Part shown: piece after piece, positions 1-15,094 of the stretch | How the letters are laid out: each line of letters starts with the position of its first letter | Numbering within the stretch: the first letter of the stretch is position 1 | Assembly (NCBI GenBank): GCA_001179505.1 | Contig: CDMY01001019.1 | Coordinates: forward strand, 70,717-134,716 | Direction of reading: 5' to 3' | Source of the DNA: Vitrella brassicaformis | Taxonomy: Eukaryota; Sar; Vitrellaceae | Length of the DNA: 64,000 nucleotides | Translations under genes and position numbers: made by a program | The notes under the pieces: generated by a model | Told to the model about the DNA's origin: nothing | The model's input: only the letters and a program-made list of their open reading frames with translations | The model's database searches: none

Positions 1-23
1 TGCGTCTGTGTCTGTGTGTGCAG

Positions 24-587
24 GGGGGCTGCACGCGCAACATGAAGCAGCCGCTGGTGCAGGGGGGCAGCCGGGGTGTCAGGGGCGTCGCGAGCGTCCA
101 CCTCAGTGACGACGCATTCTCGACGCTCAAGCCGTGCGGCGCCTGCAAGAAGCGCAAGAAAGGCGCAGACCCAGAGGGCCTTCACATCAACTGCAGGTGG
201 GTCGGTGGGTGGGGTGGGTGAGTCAGAGGAGGAGTCTCTCTCGCGCGCGTCGCGTGCTATTTGCATACGCGTGGGCCGGTGCGGGTGTGTATGTGTGTAT
301 GTGTGTGTGTGCGCTGCACGCGGGGTGCAGTGCCTTCATCTGGCCCGCGATTGCGACGCTAACAGGGACCAGACCGAACGTGACGTCGCCCAAAACACCA
401 TCGGCGCACGTAATAAGGAGGCCTGCTGAATATCTATCATTCATTCACACGCCACACATGCATTCCTTCTTTCCCCCCTCCCCCTCCCTCTCTCTCTGTG
501 ACAATTGTGCGTTCAGTGGTCCGGGCCTACACGAACGTTCGGTCGCGTGACGGGTCTGCCCGCAAGGGCGACAAGCAGCGGCGCTAA
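24..587 (+). CDS. 3' end of an unrecognised gene (partial)
   Basis: The window opens inside an intron whose acceptor is the CAG at 21-23. An exon from 24 reads in phase 0 and contains a small Cys pair in CGACKKRKKG, then ends near 196-204. A later exon follows the acceptor CAG at 514-516. If the donor is at 204/205, the joined frame reads into a basic tail (RSRDGSARKGDKQRR) and stops at TAA 585-587. If the donor is 196/197, a different frame stops at 550. I recognise no family. The 5' part lies outside the window. Downstream, 588-676 shows no coding signal before the inverted-repeat element. Confidence 0.35.
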
Positions 588-676
588 AGGCAGAACAAGA
601 GCAGCACATTGCAGCACAAGAGCCTCGCAACGGCCGCCGCGGCTGACCACAGACAAGGTCGGCCAACTCACCAATA

Positions 677-725
677 CAGTCCGGACCGCGTAAGTGGGTC
701 AGTACAGGGCTGACCCACTTACGCG
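677..725. repeat. Left terminal inverted repeat and adjoining palindrome
   Basis: Positions 687-701 and 711-725 form a perfect 15-bp inverted repeat with a 9-nt spacer, nested in the left end of the element. The outer 25 bases pair with 1896-1920 at the other end. Such nested palindromes are typical of transposase-binding ends. Confidence 0.7.
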
Positions 726-942
726 TTTGACCCGCTTATACGTACTACAGAGCTGACCCACTTGTTTTCCAGCGACTTTTGGAGTGATATTTCGCTGTGA
801 ATGAATCACAGGAACCTCTCAGAGGCCCATTGACTCTTTTTTTCTCGCTCAAAGTCACTCAAAACGACGAAAAACCGTCTGTTCGTTCTCTCATTCATTC
901 AATCAGACCTTGGATGGCTGCGAGAGCCATTGGATGTCTCCG

Positions 943-1242
943 NNNNNNNNNNNNNNNNNNNNNNNNNNNNNNNNNNNNNNNNNNNNNNNNNNNNNNNNNN
1001 NNNNNNNNNNNNNNNNNNNNNNNNNNNNNNNNNNNNNNNNNNNNNNNNNNNNNNNNNNNNNNNNNNNNNNNNNNNNNNNNNNNNNNNNNNNNNNNNNNNN
1101 NNNNNNNNNNNNNNNNNNNNNNNNNNNNNNNNNNNNNNNNNNNNNNNNNNNNNNNNNNNNNNNNNNNNNNNNNNNNNNNNNNNNNNNNNNNNNNNNNNNN
1201 NNNNNNNNNNNNNNNNNNNNNNNNNNNNNNNNNNNNNNNNNN
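943..1242. other. Assembly gap of 300 N
   Basis: Exactly 300 N inside the inverted-repeat element. Any ORF called across it is an artefact. The repeat element itself probably caused the break. Confidence 0.99.
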
Positions 1243-1981
1243 GCCATGACGGCGCGAAAGGCATGACAGCAAGCATGACAGGAACTTCAGGAAGCAAATC
1301 ACATCAATCATGCCGCCCCGCCGCCTGCAGCAGTGAATGCATCAGACGAATGCATCAAGCCAATTGGCATCGCTCTCACGATATGAGTGGGTGGGTGGGT
1401 GGATGGATGGGTGGGCGGAGGGCGAAGTGATGCATCATGCATGGAATGACTGCAGTCACATCATGGCTGCACAAACGTGTGTTCGGCTGATGAATGACGC
1501 CAGATGCCTCAGGTGACTCTGTTGACCACCCTCTTGTTTGTCACAAATGGGTGTTCGTGCCTCAAACGTGAAGCAGCTGCTCTTCCGTTTACATCGTGAC
1601 TCAACCTCGCCAAGCAAACTCCGCTTCTCGTCGCAGATCACCATCGAGAATGGATCATCTCGAAAGATGACCATCAAAATGTCTGTATTTCTCCATGGAA
1701 TCACTCTTTCATCGGTCCGCTCTTTCACAGAGAGGTTCGTCATCGTCTTGCGGTCATTTTGAGCCACGAATGGTCGGTTTGGATGGCTGATTTGAGTCTC
1801 TTTGGGAACTGACCCGGTTATCCGGCCCTTTTTTGACTGTGTACGGAGTGATCGGGAGGGGCTGACCCACATACGCAATTGACCCGCTTATGCGGTGACC
1901 CACTTACGCGGTCCGGACTGTACACAAAAAGACAACAAAAAGATGGGATGGGATGTGTGTGTGTGGGGTGGGTGAATGCAG

Positions 1982-2403
1982 GCGTTCTCCTGTTTGTATT
2001 GCTCGGCCTGTCGCCCTCACTCGACCCTCTCCACTACTTCCGGCAAATAGATAAACACACACTCACCCAAGACACACAGTCGACCGACCTGTCTAGCTTC
2101 GTGTGTGTTCGTGTGTCTCATATCAGTGTGCCGACGTTCTTCGCTCTCCCAGGCTGGCCGATCCTCCTCGCAATCTGGGTCAGTCCGTCAGTCAATATTT
2201 GTATGCACAATCATGCCTTTCGGGTGTGTGCTGCTGCAGGCGTGTGTGTTTGCTGTCGGCGCGCGTGTGCATCTCGTGAGGTAAAACAGTGACGATATAG
2301 ACCACTGATGGCCACTGACTTAAAGCAATTTTGAATTCTATCTCACAGGGAGGAGCAGCGCAAGTACGGCACCACCAGCCCCGACACGACGACCACCGTG
2401 TGA
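1982..2403 (+). CDS. C-terminal exons of a putative membrane protein (partial, tentative)
   Basis: A chain of phase-compatible exons can be read: 1982-2104 (hydrophobic start, LLFVLLGLSPSLDPL), 2153-2178 (WPILLAIW), 2240-2280 (ACVFAVGARVHLVR) and 2349-2403 (EEQRKYGTTSPDTTTV, stop TGA 2401-2403). The last three joins are clean GT-AG introns in phase 0 and 2. The first join is less certain because several GT dinucleotides are possible. The result is one or two hydrophobic segments and a short polar tail. The 5' end must lie upstream, possibly across the inserted element, which would then sit in an intron. No family recognised. Confidence 0.35.
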
Positions 2404-3179
2404 GCCACACAACGACAGACAGACAGACAGACAGACAGACAGATATGACTGACACAGAGGGAGGAGAGACGTGAGTGACGGATAGAGGGCTGACTTGATG
2501 GATGGATGGATGCAGTAACTGCTGTAAAACGATGACATGACTTGATCGTGTTTTTAATCGCATCCAGTCTTACTTGTGGCGTCATTCAACGTGCATACCG
2601 GATGAAGGCCAAATTGCCGTAGTTCCGCTGAGCTGTGCATGTGGTGCATGGCATTCATGCGGCCATATGTGGTAATGTTCACACAGGGGAGCACACACAC
2701 GGACAGCCACACGCACGTCTCGCACACCCACTCGTTCCTCTCTTCTCCTCTCTTGCTGCCTTTATATATGTACACGTGTACATACATGGGGAAGCTGGCT
2801 GTCTTATTTGGTTCTCTTTCTTTCTCGCTCCTTGCTCGTCAATCAATGACTCGGCCGCAGCTGCGGTGAAGTATAACTGTGTCTTGAATGCAAGTCATTC
2901 TACCTGATGCCAAAAAGGGGCTGACGATCGCTACAATGCGGTACTTCACGGCCACTTACAACATGCACCGACACAGACGTACTGACGCCCAGTCGTCTCG
3001 CAGCACATGAGAGAGGGTCGCTCCCTCCCCGACTTCCCACCCCTCCATCCCCCATGCACAAGACACCGATACATGTACTCGGCCAACACACAGGAGGGGC
3101 CGTGGATTGCAGGCCCGTGTATTTTGCGTGCGTCGCACTCTGTGTACATCTATCTACAGAACAGAAACCAACAATCCAT
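2404..3179. other. Spacer with microsatellites; no gene seen
   Basis: Between a plus-strand stop and a minus-strand stop, so probably two 3' UTRs. It contains a GACA repeat at about 2413-2443 and GATG repeats near 2500. Open frames here are short and low-complexity, and none join with plausible splice sites. Confidence 0.6.
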
Positions 3180-4193
3180 TCAGTCACGCTTGACTGGCAG
3201 GGTGGCGGCCCATGCGTATGTGATGGCTGCGGGATTGTAGATGGTAGTATCTTTGTAGTTATTTATAGCCATTTCTAGCTCATGGAATTGAATATGAAAC
3301 CACAGAAACACGAGCGCGAGTGCGCTACCCCCATTCTTCCTCCCCGGAAGACCAGGCCCAATCCTGAGCGGACACGCAGAGACGCACGCACGCACACAAA
3401 CACACATACGCACACGGAGCCTCTCTGTCTGTCTGTCTGTCTGTCTGTCTGAGCGAGCTCTGCAGCCATCAGGTCTACACACACACACACACACACATAC
3501 ACAACACACGCACACACAATGCGACATTGTCAGACACGCCCAGACACACAGACAGATGGTGTTCTTACAAAAGTTTGCCATGCCCCTTTTCAATTCCGGC
3601 AGGCCTTGACGCAAGAAAAACTCCGCTTCTTTCCTGTCAGCAGAAGACAGCCTGCAGCAAGCAAGCACAGAAGCCACGAGACACACGCACATAACTAGAC
3701 GCACTCTCTCGCACGCACGCAATTCATTGCATTGCAGCCACGTAGGCTACAACCCACCTTGCAATTGCTTTCGGCAATCGTTTCTTCAAGCGATTCTCGC
3801 CGTCAAGTAGTACATACCATAAACATGTTCTCCCCGTCAGTCACCCACTGGCGGAGCTCATCATCGGACGGCGGTGGGCCTCTCTTCCCAGCCATCCGGC
3901 CCTGCCACACGCACAAACACACTGGTTGAGAGATACGTCAGTTTGCGCGTTCCACTCACTGCTCACTCACCGCTGCTCTTGGTCCAATGCTGGGATGGTC
4001 ATGGCATGGCATGGCGCACCACCCTGTCAGCGAGCAGACGTCCTTCTCTGGGCTTGCAGGTGATGCCATGGCCCCTGTTGGGGAAGCTGCTCGTGCACTG
4101 GTGATGACGGATGAGGAACGACAATGCTCTTAGAGTGGTTGTGCATGACGCCGCTGTCGTTAGGCAGATGGCGGCAACGAACGCATACATCAT
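3180..4193 (-). CDS. Orphan small membrane protein with N-terminal leader (168 aa)
   Basis: Four exons fit in phase: 4193-4020, 3901-3818, 3633-3569 and 3363-3180. The donors include a strong GTAAGA at 3568. The N-terminus (MMYAFVAAICLTTAASC) looks like a signal peptide or signal anchor. It is followed by a basic region and an acidic/aromatic segment (PPPSDDELRQWVTDGENMFM). A single hydrophobic helix (SALALVFLWFHIQF) lies about 50 residues before the end, and the tail is short and basic (LPVKRD). A leader plus one TM helix would fit a secretory or plastid membrane protein, but I recognise no family. The start codon lies only 99 bp from the divergent AFG1-like gene. Confidence 0.55.
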
Positions 4194-4292
4194 CCAAAGA
4201 CAGAGAGATGAGTTGCTAGTCTCCCTTGGTTAGTCTCCCTTCACAGAGCCGAGCCCATCTTAGGCTCGCAAACATCGTTCGGCGAGCGGTCG
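4194..4292. promoter_or_regulatory. Short divergent promoter region
   Basis: Only 99 bp separate the two start codons of the 3180-4193 (minus) and 4293-7524 (plus) genes, so both must be driven from here or from within the neighbour's 5' region. No TATA box is evident. Confidence 0.5.
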
Positions 4293-7200
4293 ATGGCGAT
4301 GGAGTGCTCTCGACATCTCCTTCGGCCTATGGCTGCATCCCCTGCCCTTTCTGCGGCAAGGGCGCATTTCCTCGTGCTGTCGAAAGGCTCGGCGTCGTCC
4401 ACAGCCACTGGTGTCCCCCGCCCAGCACTCGGAGCGCCATCCATTCTCCCCAGGCAGCAGCTCCAGTGGCGTTTCTTCAGCTCTGCTGCTGCGGTGTCAT
4501 CCAGCAGCCTTGAGGCGCGGTTCAACGAGATGCTGGCGAAAGGCAACTTGCAGGCCAACGAAGCGCAGAAGGCGCTGGTCAAGAAGCTGATGGCGCTGCA
4601 GGGGAGAATAGACGCGCAGGGTGACGTGCCCGCCCCAGCGGCACCCGCCGACTTTAGTAGGACTTCGCTAGGAGGGAGGACCGCAGCAGGGGCGGCCCCT
4701 GCAGGAAGCGGCTCCTTCTTCGGGCGGCTGGGGGGTTTGTTCGGTGGCGGGGCGGTGTCCGACACAGTGGCGAAGGACAGTGCTGGTGCGGACGGTTTCG
4801 GTGGTAGTTTATCAGTGAGTCCCGCTATCAAGGGGCTGTATATCTGGGGCGGCGTTGGGCAGGGCAAGACCATGATCATGGACAGGTGGGCCAAAGATTG
4901 ATAGACAAGACACAGAAGCACCAAGGAGAGCGAGCGGCTCTCTCATCCATTCGTGCCTTCTTTCTCCCTGCTCCCCCCGTGTGTTTATACATACGTGTCT
5001 GTGGGTCGCTTCATGGTTGGCTGATACATACAGCTTTTATGACACGACGCATCTGTCGTCCAAGAAGCGCGTGCACTTCCACCAGTTCATGCTGGACGTG
5101 CACGCCCGGCTGCACAAGAAGAAGGCGCAGAACAAGGCTGAGGGGCGCGCCGACGCCGACCCGCTCATACAGGTGGCGTACGACATCCGCAGAGAGGCCC
5201 AGCTGCTGTGCTTTGACGAGTTCCACGTCGTTCACATCACCGACGCCATGATACTCAAACGACTCTTCGAGGGGCTCTTCCAGGTAGGGAGGTGAGGACA
5301 TTGGCTGCCTGGCTGCATGGCTGCCTCGCTGCCTCGCTGCGTATCGTCGAATGAGTGCGACCATCGATCGGTTGTGTCTTGATTCCTTCAGAGCGGGTGC
5401 ATTGTGGTGTCGACGAGCAACCGGCCGCCAGATGATTTGTACAAGGGCGGTCTGAATCGCAGCCGATTCGTGCCCTTCATCGGTCTGCTCAAGCAGTGCT
5501 GCGAAGAGTTCCAAATCGAAACCAACAAGGACTTCAGGTGACTGACTGAAACGGTGACCCACAGGAACAAGGCTGAACGAATCAATGATCAGGTTGACGA
5601 AGCTCGTGGCGCAGCATCACGGCCTCTACAATGTGCCCAGCAGGTGTGTAAGGGATGGACAGGGCCGGCCATCAATCACATGACATCTGCTGCTCTTGAT
5701 TGACATCCGTGCTGCATCCATCGTATGTGTCAATCGTGTGTGTCAGGTCTGAGGATGAGATCCTCAAGCACATGCAGTACCTGACCAGGGGGCACCAGCT
5801 GGAGGAAGCGGAAATCGACGTCATGATGGGCAGGACCCTTAAGGTCACTCAACACACACACACACACACACACACACAACTCCAGCCCTCAGTCACCCAG
5901 CCAGCCGCACATGGTACGTATGTACACAAGCTCTACCAACTTGCCTGTGTGTCTTGTCTGTCTGTCTGTCTGTCTGTCTTCCCATGCACCAGGTGCCTCA
6001 TCAAGCGTCCGGGGTGGCTCACGTGACCTTTCCGGCCCTCTGCGCGACGAGTGTCGGTGCGGCCGACTTCATAGCGTTGGCTTCGACCTATCACACAGTG
6101 TTTCTGAGTGACATCCCCAGCCTTGAGAACATGGACGAGTCGCCCAACGAGATCAGGCGCTTCATCAACCTCATTGACATCCTCTACGAGAGGGGATGCC
6201 GCGTCATTTTCGACGCCCAACTCCCGCCATTCAGGCTGTTCGGCACCACCCGGACCACTGAGGAATTCGAGAAGCTGCGCCAGTGTCTGAAGAAGCGGTG
6301 GGAGCGGCTCCAAGACGCGCTCGACAAACTGGCAACGGTGAGTGAGTGAGTGGGGCAGAACGATCTATCGATGGATGGATGGATGTATCTGTATGTGTTG
6401 CACGATGGGTGGTCTGGCGGGTGGTCTGGCGGGTTGCATATGTCAGCGGCCGAGCGCGGGTGAGCTCAATCAGGAAGAATTCGCCACTGCGGTCGTCGAC
6501 GTCAGTGGATGCGAACCAAGGTCGGTGTGTGAGTGAGAGAGAGAGTGAGCGAGTGAATCGGAAAGCGAGAAGGTCACTCATTCACTCGCAGCACATGCTT
6601 ACATAGTTGCTTTCATGTTGGTTGATGTATGTCTCCCTCCCTCCCTTTTTGCCTCCCTTTATGACCCACCCAGGTGTGCGCAGCACATCTTTGAGGTGCT
6701 CGACACCAACCACGACGGCAAATTGCACGTCGAAGCTCTCAGGTACACACACCACACCTCCAGTCAGTCAGCAAACGACTGGCCTCTCCCTTGGTTCCCT
6801 GCTTTCCCCGGTTGTGTCTGTCTGTCAGGTCTGCTTTGTTCTTCCACGCCATGAACTACGACATCCACCCGCCGTCCGAGACCGACGCGTGGTTCTTCGA
6901 CAGAGAGAAGGCGGCCAACGAGGCCACCAGGCTCAGCGAGGGGCGCTCGGAGCGCATCACCACCAGGGAAATGGGACTCGGATATGAACTGTACAAGTAA
7001 GGGGCACCGACCGACAAACGGACGGACGGACCGTGGCCTGCCTACATGCTTTGCCTTTTTGGTGCGTGTTGTGTGATTGTGTACAGTGAGGGCGGGTCAT
7101 CATCCAAGGAAGACAACAAGTTCGCCTTCGTCAGGACCGTCTCCAGGTAGGTGACTCACTCACAATTACTTCAGAAACCAACAGCAGAGAGCACCGCTCC

Positions 7201-7524
7201 TCCCTCCCTCCCTCCCTCCCTGGGCCGTCCGTATGTGTGTGTGTCAGGATGCGTGACATGATCAGCCTACCGTACTTGCAGAAGCATCAAAAGGAGTTCC
7301 ACCTGGACGACCTCTCTCAGCTCGGCCTGAAGCGCCCCCAGCACGATCAAACACCACCCCCACCAAGTGACGCCACCGAGGCAATGAGTGAACCGAGACA
7401 CAGGGAGAGGGACCACAGGCCCACGAGGCCTCCCAAAGAGCGGCCCGTCGACACACACGAGAGGCGGCCTTTTCCAGCAGAAGAGGGCACCTACCCACAG
7501 CCGGCCTTTGCCTTTTCGGGGTGA
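4293..7524 (+). CDS. AFG1/LACE1-family AAA ATPase with internal EF-hand-like insertion (709 aa)
   Basis: Eleven exons: 4293-4885, 5034-5283, 5392-5537, 5593-5643, 5747-5843, 5993-6337, 6447-6520, 6674-6742, 6829-6996, 7087-7146 and 7248-7524, all phase-consistent. The N-terminus is Ser/Arg/Ala-rich like a mitochondrial presequence. Walker A is GGVGQGKT and Walker B is LLCFDEFH. The conserved stretches VPFIGLLK, VIFDAQ and the family's C-terminal FAFVRTVSRMRDM follow. AFG1 proteins are mitochondrial inner-membrane ATPases that help degrade misfolded respiratory subunits (family knowledge). Unusual here: about 130 residues between the ATPase core and the terminal motif carry an EF-hand-like loop, DTNHDGKLHVEA (exon 6674-6742). 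Its Asp/Asn/Gly positions are kept but Ala replaces Glu at position 12. A Pro-rich tail follows the family terminus. Confidence 0.88.
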
Positions 7525-7749
7525 TTTACTGACTGGGCTTCTAGATGTGTGTGCACCGGCTTTTTCTTTGGTTCTGTCTATCTGCCTGTAAGGGGCTTTT
7601 TCGTCTGTACAGATCGATTGGTAAGAGAAGCGGGCGGGTTTTAATGCGGGTATCATATGCATCCATAGTGTGTCTGATAAGGAACGGTCCGTGGCTGTAT
7701 GTGATGGTTACGTTACGCTAGTAAGCAGGCTGAGGGGCAGGAGTGGGTC

Positions 7750-9016
7750 ATGACGTCTCACTCGCTCTTGGGAATGCGGCGGCCCCTTTTTGAAGGCATG
7801 CGCCTGGCGATGAGTGAATGGCTGTGCGTGTTGCGGGCGCGATCCAAAGACTTTACTGGAGAAGCTCCCCTCATTTTCATTCCTCAACGCATAGCAGCAC
7901 AAAGAGCGAAAGTGAGCCGGGCCGGCGCCTGTCTCGCGTTGACGTCGTATATCACTGATTCACCACTTGCAGCCATCCATCCATTCAGTCACCCAGCCAC
8001 CCACCCATCGATATCACTCACTCACTCAGTCACGCACACAAAACAAGCAACAAGCAATCATGTGTCTCACCTAACGGTATGTTTGCAGGATGCAGCCAAG
8101 CCGCAGGTGGGCCTGCAAGAAGGCACAGGTTGCCTTGGGGAAAGGGCACATCACAAAGTAGGCAATGGACATCGGCACAGACTAACTTCAATCTGTCTCT
8201 GTGTCCGGAAATGATGCATGTGTCTGTTTATTGCTGCAATCAGAATGCCGTCTGATGCTCGTCTGGTGGGTTGATGTAGGGAGTATCTCAAACAGCAGCG
8301 AGAGGCTAAAGTCATCAAACAGGTAAGGACAGCGCACCAACAGACGCAGACTTTACTGACGTGCGTGCTGCAGAGACACAGCTGAAGGCCTTGTCAGCCG
8401 ATATCATGACCACCACCACTCACTGCTCTGTTGTTGCTGCTACGTATGTATGAGAGCGGATGAGAGCAACACACATACACACACACGCGTGTGCCATCAC
8501 CTGACGACAATTGAGAGCATGTCTCCCCCTTTAAAGGCTCTCCCTGTGTCTAGGTGGCTTGGGCGGTATCTGCAGGAGATGGAGGACGAGATCGAAGGCC
8601 TTCACCAACCTCAGACAATCCGCCAAGCGTCTGTCTATAAGGGTGTCACTATGTGTGTGGGTCTCCGTTCGCTCATTGGTCAATTGGCCCATTGACTGCT
8701 GTGTGTGCATTCTGGGATGGGTGGGTGCAGTCGAGAAGGGCGAGAACATTGGTTTCAATCCCGACACGGCCGACGCCCAACAACTTGTGCAGTGGTCGGT
8801 GGGCAGACAGGATGAATGGATGGATGGCCTTGATTGTGATTCTCTCATCCTTCTCAGCCTCCTTCCTGGCGCGTATAGGTGTGTGCAGGTATACGGATCT
8901 GAAGGCGTCGATTGAGCTGGCTCGAAAAGCCGTGAAGAAGATCAAGGCTCATGAGGTCCCTTTCAACCTGGTGCGTCCATCCGTCCAGGAATGCACGAGT
9001 TCCTCCACCCACCCAC

Positions 9017-9053
<37 letters not shown>

Positions 9054-9269
9054 TCTGTGTGTACCCAGGAGACGGCATCTGACCACCACATCGTGTGCCT
9101 TCATCGACTGGTCCTCGAGGAGAGGAAGCACCAACAAATCATCGAAGCGCGAAAAATCAAATTCGTGAGAGACGAACAGACAGAACGGCAGACAGGTCCC
9201 ACACACACAACACGCAGACCTTCAACGCACTCTGCTTTGCTGTGCTGTCTGTGTCTCGTGCAGGCCTAG
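7750..9269 (+). CDS. Helical orphan protein (209 aa)
   Basis: Nine exons join in phase: 7750-7911, 8129-8157, 8280-8322, 8382-8443, 8554-8642, 8731-8791, 8889-8970, 9069-9164 and 9264-9269 (stop TAG). The product is charged and helix-rich (for example YLKQQREAKVIKQLKAL, ASIELARKAVKKIKAH, RLVLEERKHQQIIEARKIKF) with no TM segment. The N-terminal 50 residues are basic with few acids and could be a mitochondrial presequence. A mitochondrial ribosome- or respiratory-associated protein would fit but is only a guess. The most uncertain point is the acceptor at 8128, because an alternative short exon at 8089 is possible. Confidence 0.6.
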
Positions 9270-10628
9270 CTGGGCGCGTGATTTGTATTCACTTTGCTGA
9301 GCCGCTTGCTCGCGGGAGGAACATTCAAGACTTGCAAGCCGCGACCGAAAAATGTGCCGCCGGTTTTGGACATACATTTGTTCTGCCCCATGCCTTGGTC
9401 TCGATTGTGCTGTCGGCGCGTTCGAAATGGATGGCCGGTTTCTATGTTTTGTGCCTCCTTGTTCTCTTGCCTAGGTATTTGTGTGGGTGCGTAGTGTGAG
9501 GCTTTAGGATATGACGTGTGTGTGATTTGTGGCTCACATGGATCCACTCGTCCATTCCATCGATGCATCCCACGAGATCGCACCTGCCCTCCCAGCCGGC
9601 TGGCCGCTTGAGTGCATTCTTCCGCTTTGTGTGTGTGGATGTGTGTGTGGATCGATCCAATAAGTGAGTGGTGTGGATGGCCTGCCTTGGTGGAGACCTG
9701 ACCGTGGTGATGATGGGATGAATGTTATGTCACCTCTCAGCCGTTTGGCCATGTTTGTATATATATACTCAGTTCCCATTCATCGACACACTGTCAACCA
9801 ACACGCACCAGACATGCACTCGCACACACACGGAACACACACAGACACACACACAGAGAGAGAGAGAGAGAGGAAGGAGGGGAAGAGTCGGCCCACGCAT
9901 GCATATCATATGGGCCTATCCTGTGTATGTATGTATGTTATGTGTGTGAGTATAAACACCGCAAGCACCGCACCAGGTGACAGACAGATCATATCATATC
10001 GATGGTATATACACAGAAAAGAGAAACGACCCACACCCACTCACCTCACTCCACCCACGCACCCACACCCAGTGAGTGATCGAACGGCGGGACAGTGTGT
10101 GTGGGTGTGTCCAACTAAGCATACATACATACATACATATGTGTGTGTGTCAGTGCGACAGCCACCCACATAAATCGACGCGACCTCAGCACCGTCCGTC
10201 TCTCTCTCTTTCCTATCCGCCCGCCTGGTGCCCTGATGGACAAGCGAACGAATCGATGGACCACACCACACCACACCACACCAGACAAACGAAGCAGTGC
10301 GGTGCTGTGGATGGATGTGCCCTCTGAGATGTGACGGATGTGTTATGTTGTTGGCTTGCCTTCTGACTGCGAATAGAATTTGGACAGAGTCTGCGAACCA
10401 AACGACACGCACACAGACGTCTTGTTGTTTGAGCGATGCTCGCACTCCCTCCCTCCCTCCCTCTCTCTTTCGTGTGTGCTGTCGGTGTGTTGATTACGTC
10501 TTCGCTCTTGAGGTGCTTCTCAAAGGAGCTCAAACGGTCCCTGTGAGCAATCACAGACACAAACCAACAGACAAACAAGTGTGTGTGGCCCATGGATGGA
10601 TGGATGGCTGGGTGGCTGAGTGAGTGGC
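9270..10628. other. Microsatellite-rich spacer; no gene seen
   Basis: About 1.36 kb between two converging 3' ends. It contains CA/GA tracts (9830-9872), CATA repeats (10120-10140) and CACAC/CCACA runs (10260-10285). The long frames are repeat-derived and have no splice-compatible continuation. Confidence 0.6.
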
Positions 10629-14997
<4,369 letters not shown>

Positions 14998-15094
14998 TCT
15001 GAACCGGCTTGCTGCGACTCAGCCAGCAACGTCGTTGATCTACGAGTGTGCATCTGTCACTGATCTACTGGTGATGATCTGAGGTGATCTGAGG
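14998..15094. promoter_or_regulatory. 97-bp divergent promoter region
   Basis: Lies between the kinesin-13 start (minus) and the plastid GK-like gene start (plus). It has a TGATCTGAGG-type short direct repeat (GATCTGAGGTGATCTGAGG) immediately upstream of the plus ATG. No TATA box is obvious. Confidence 0.4.

Larger units (their letters stand above)
677..1920. mobile_element. Non-autonomous-looking DNA transposon with perfect 25-bp terminal inverted repeats and TA duplication
   Basis: The first 25 bases (677-701, beginning CAGTCCGGACCGCG) are the exact reverse complement of the last 25 (1896-1920). Both ends are bordered by TA (675-676 and 1921-1922), the expected target-site duplication of Tc1/mariner-type elements. 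Near both ends there are further copies of TGACCC(A/G)C(T/A)TA(C/T)GCG in one orientation, at 711, 728, 754, 1863, 1880 and 1896. The interior is AT-richer than its flanks and shows no recognisable transposase. 300 unsequenced bases (943-1242) lie inside, so an ORF there cannot be excluded. It could be a MITE-like element or the remnant of a larger transposon. Confidence 0.7.

Noticed and set aside
797-1430. Several open frames running through the N block on both strands
   Set aside because: They are open only because unsequenced bases cannot contain stops.
9734-9950. CRISPR-like or satellite array suspected from dense short repeats
   Set aside because: Only simple CA/GA/CATA microsatellites with no unique spacers; the genome is eukaryotic.
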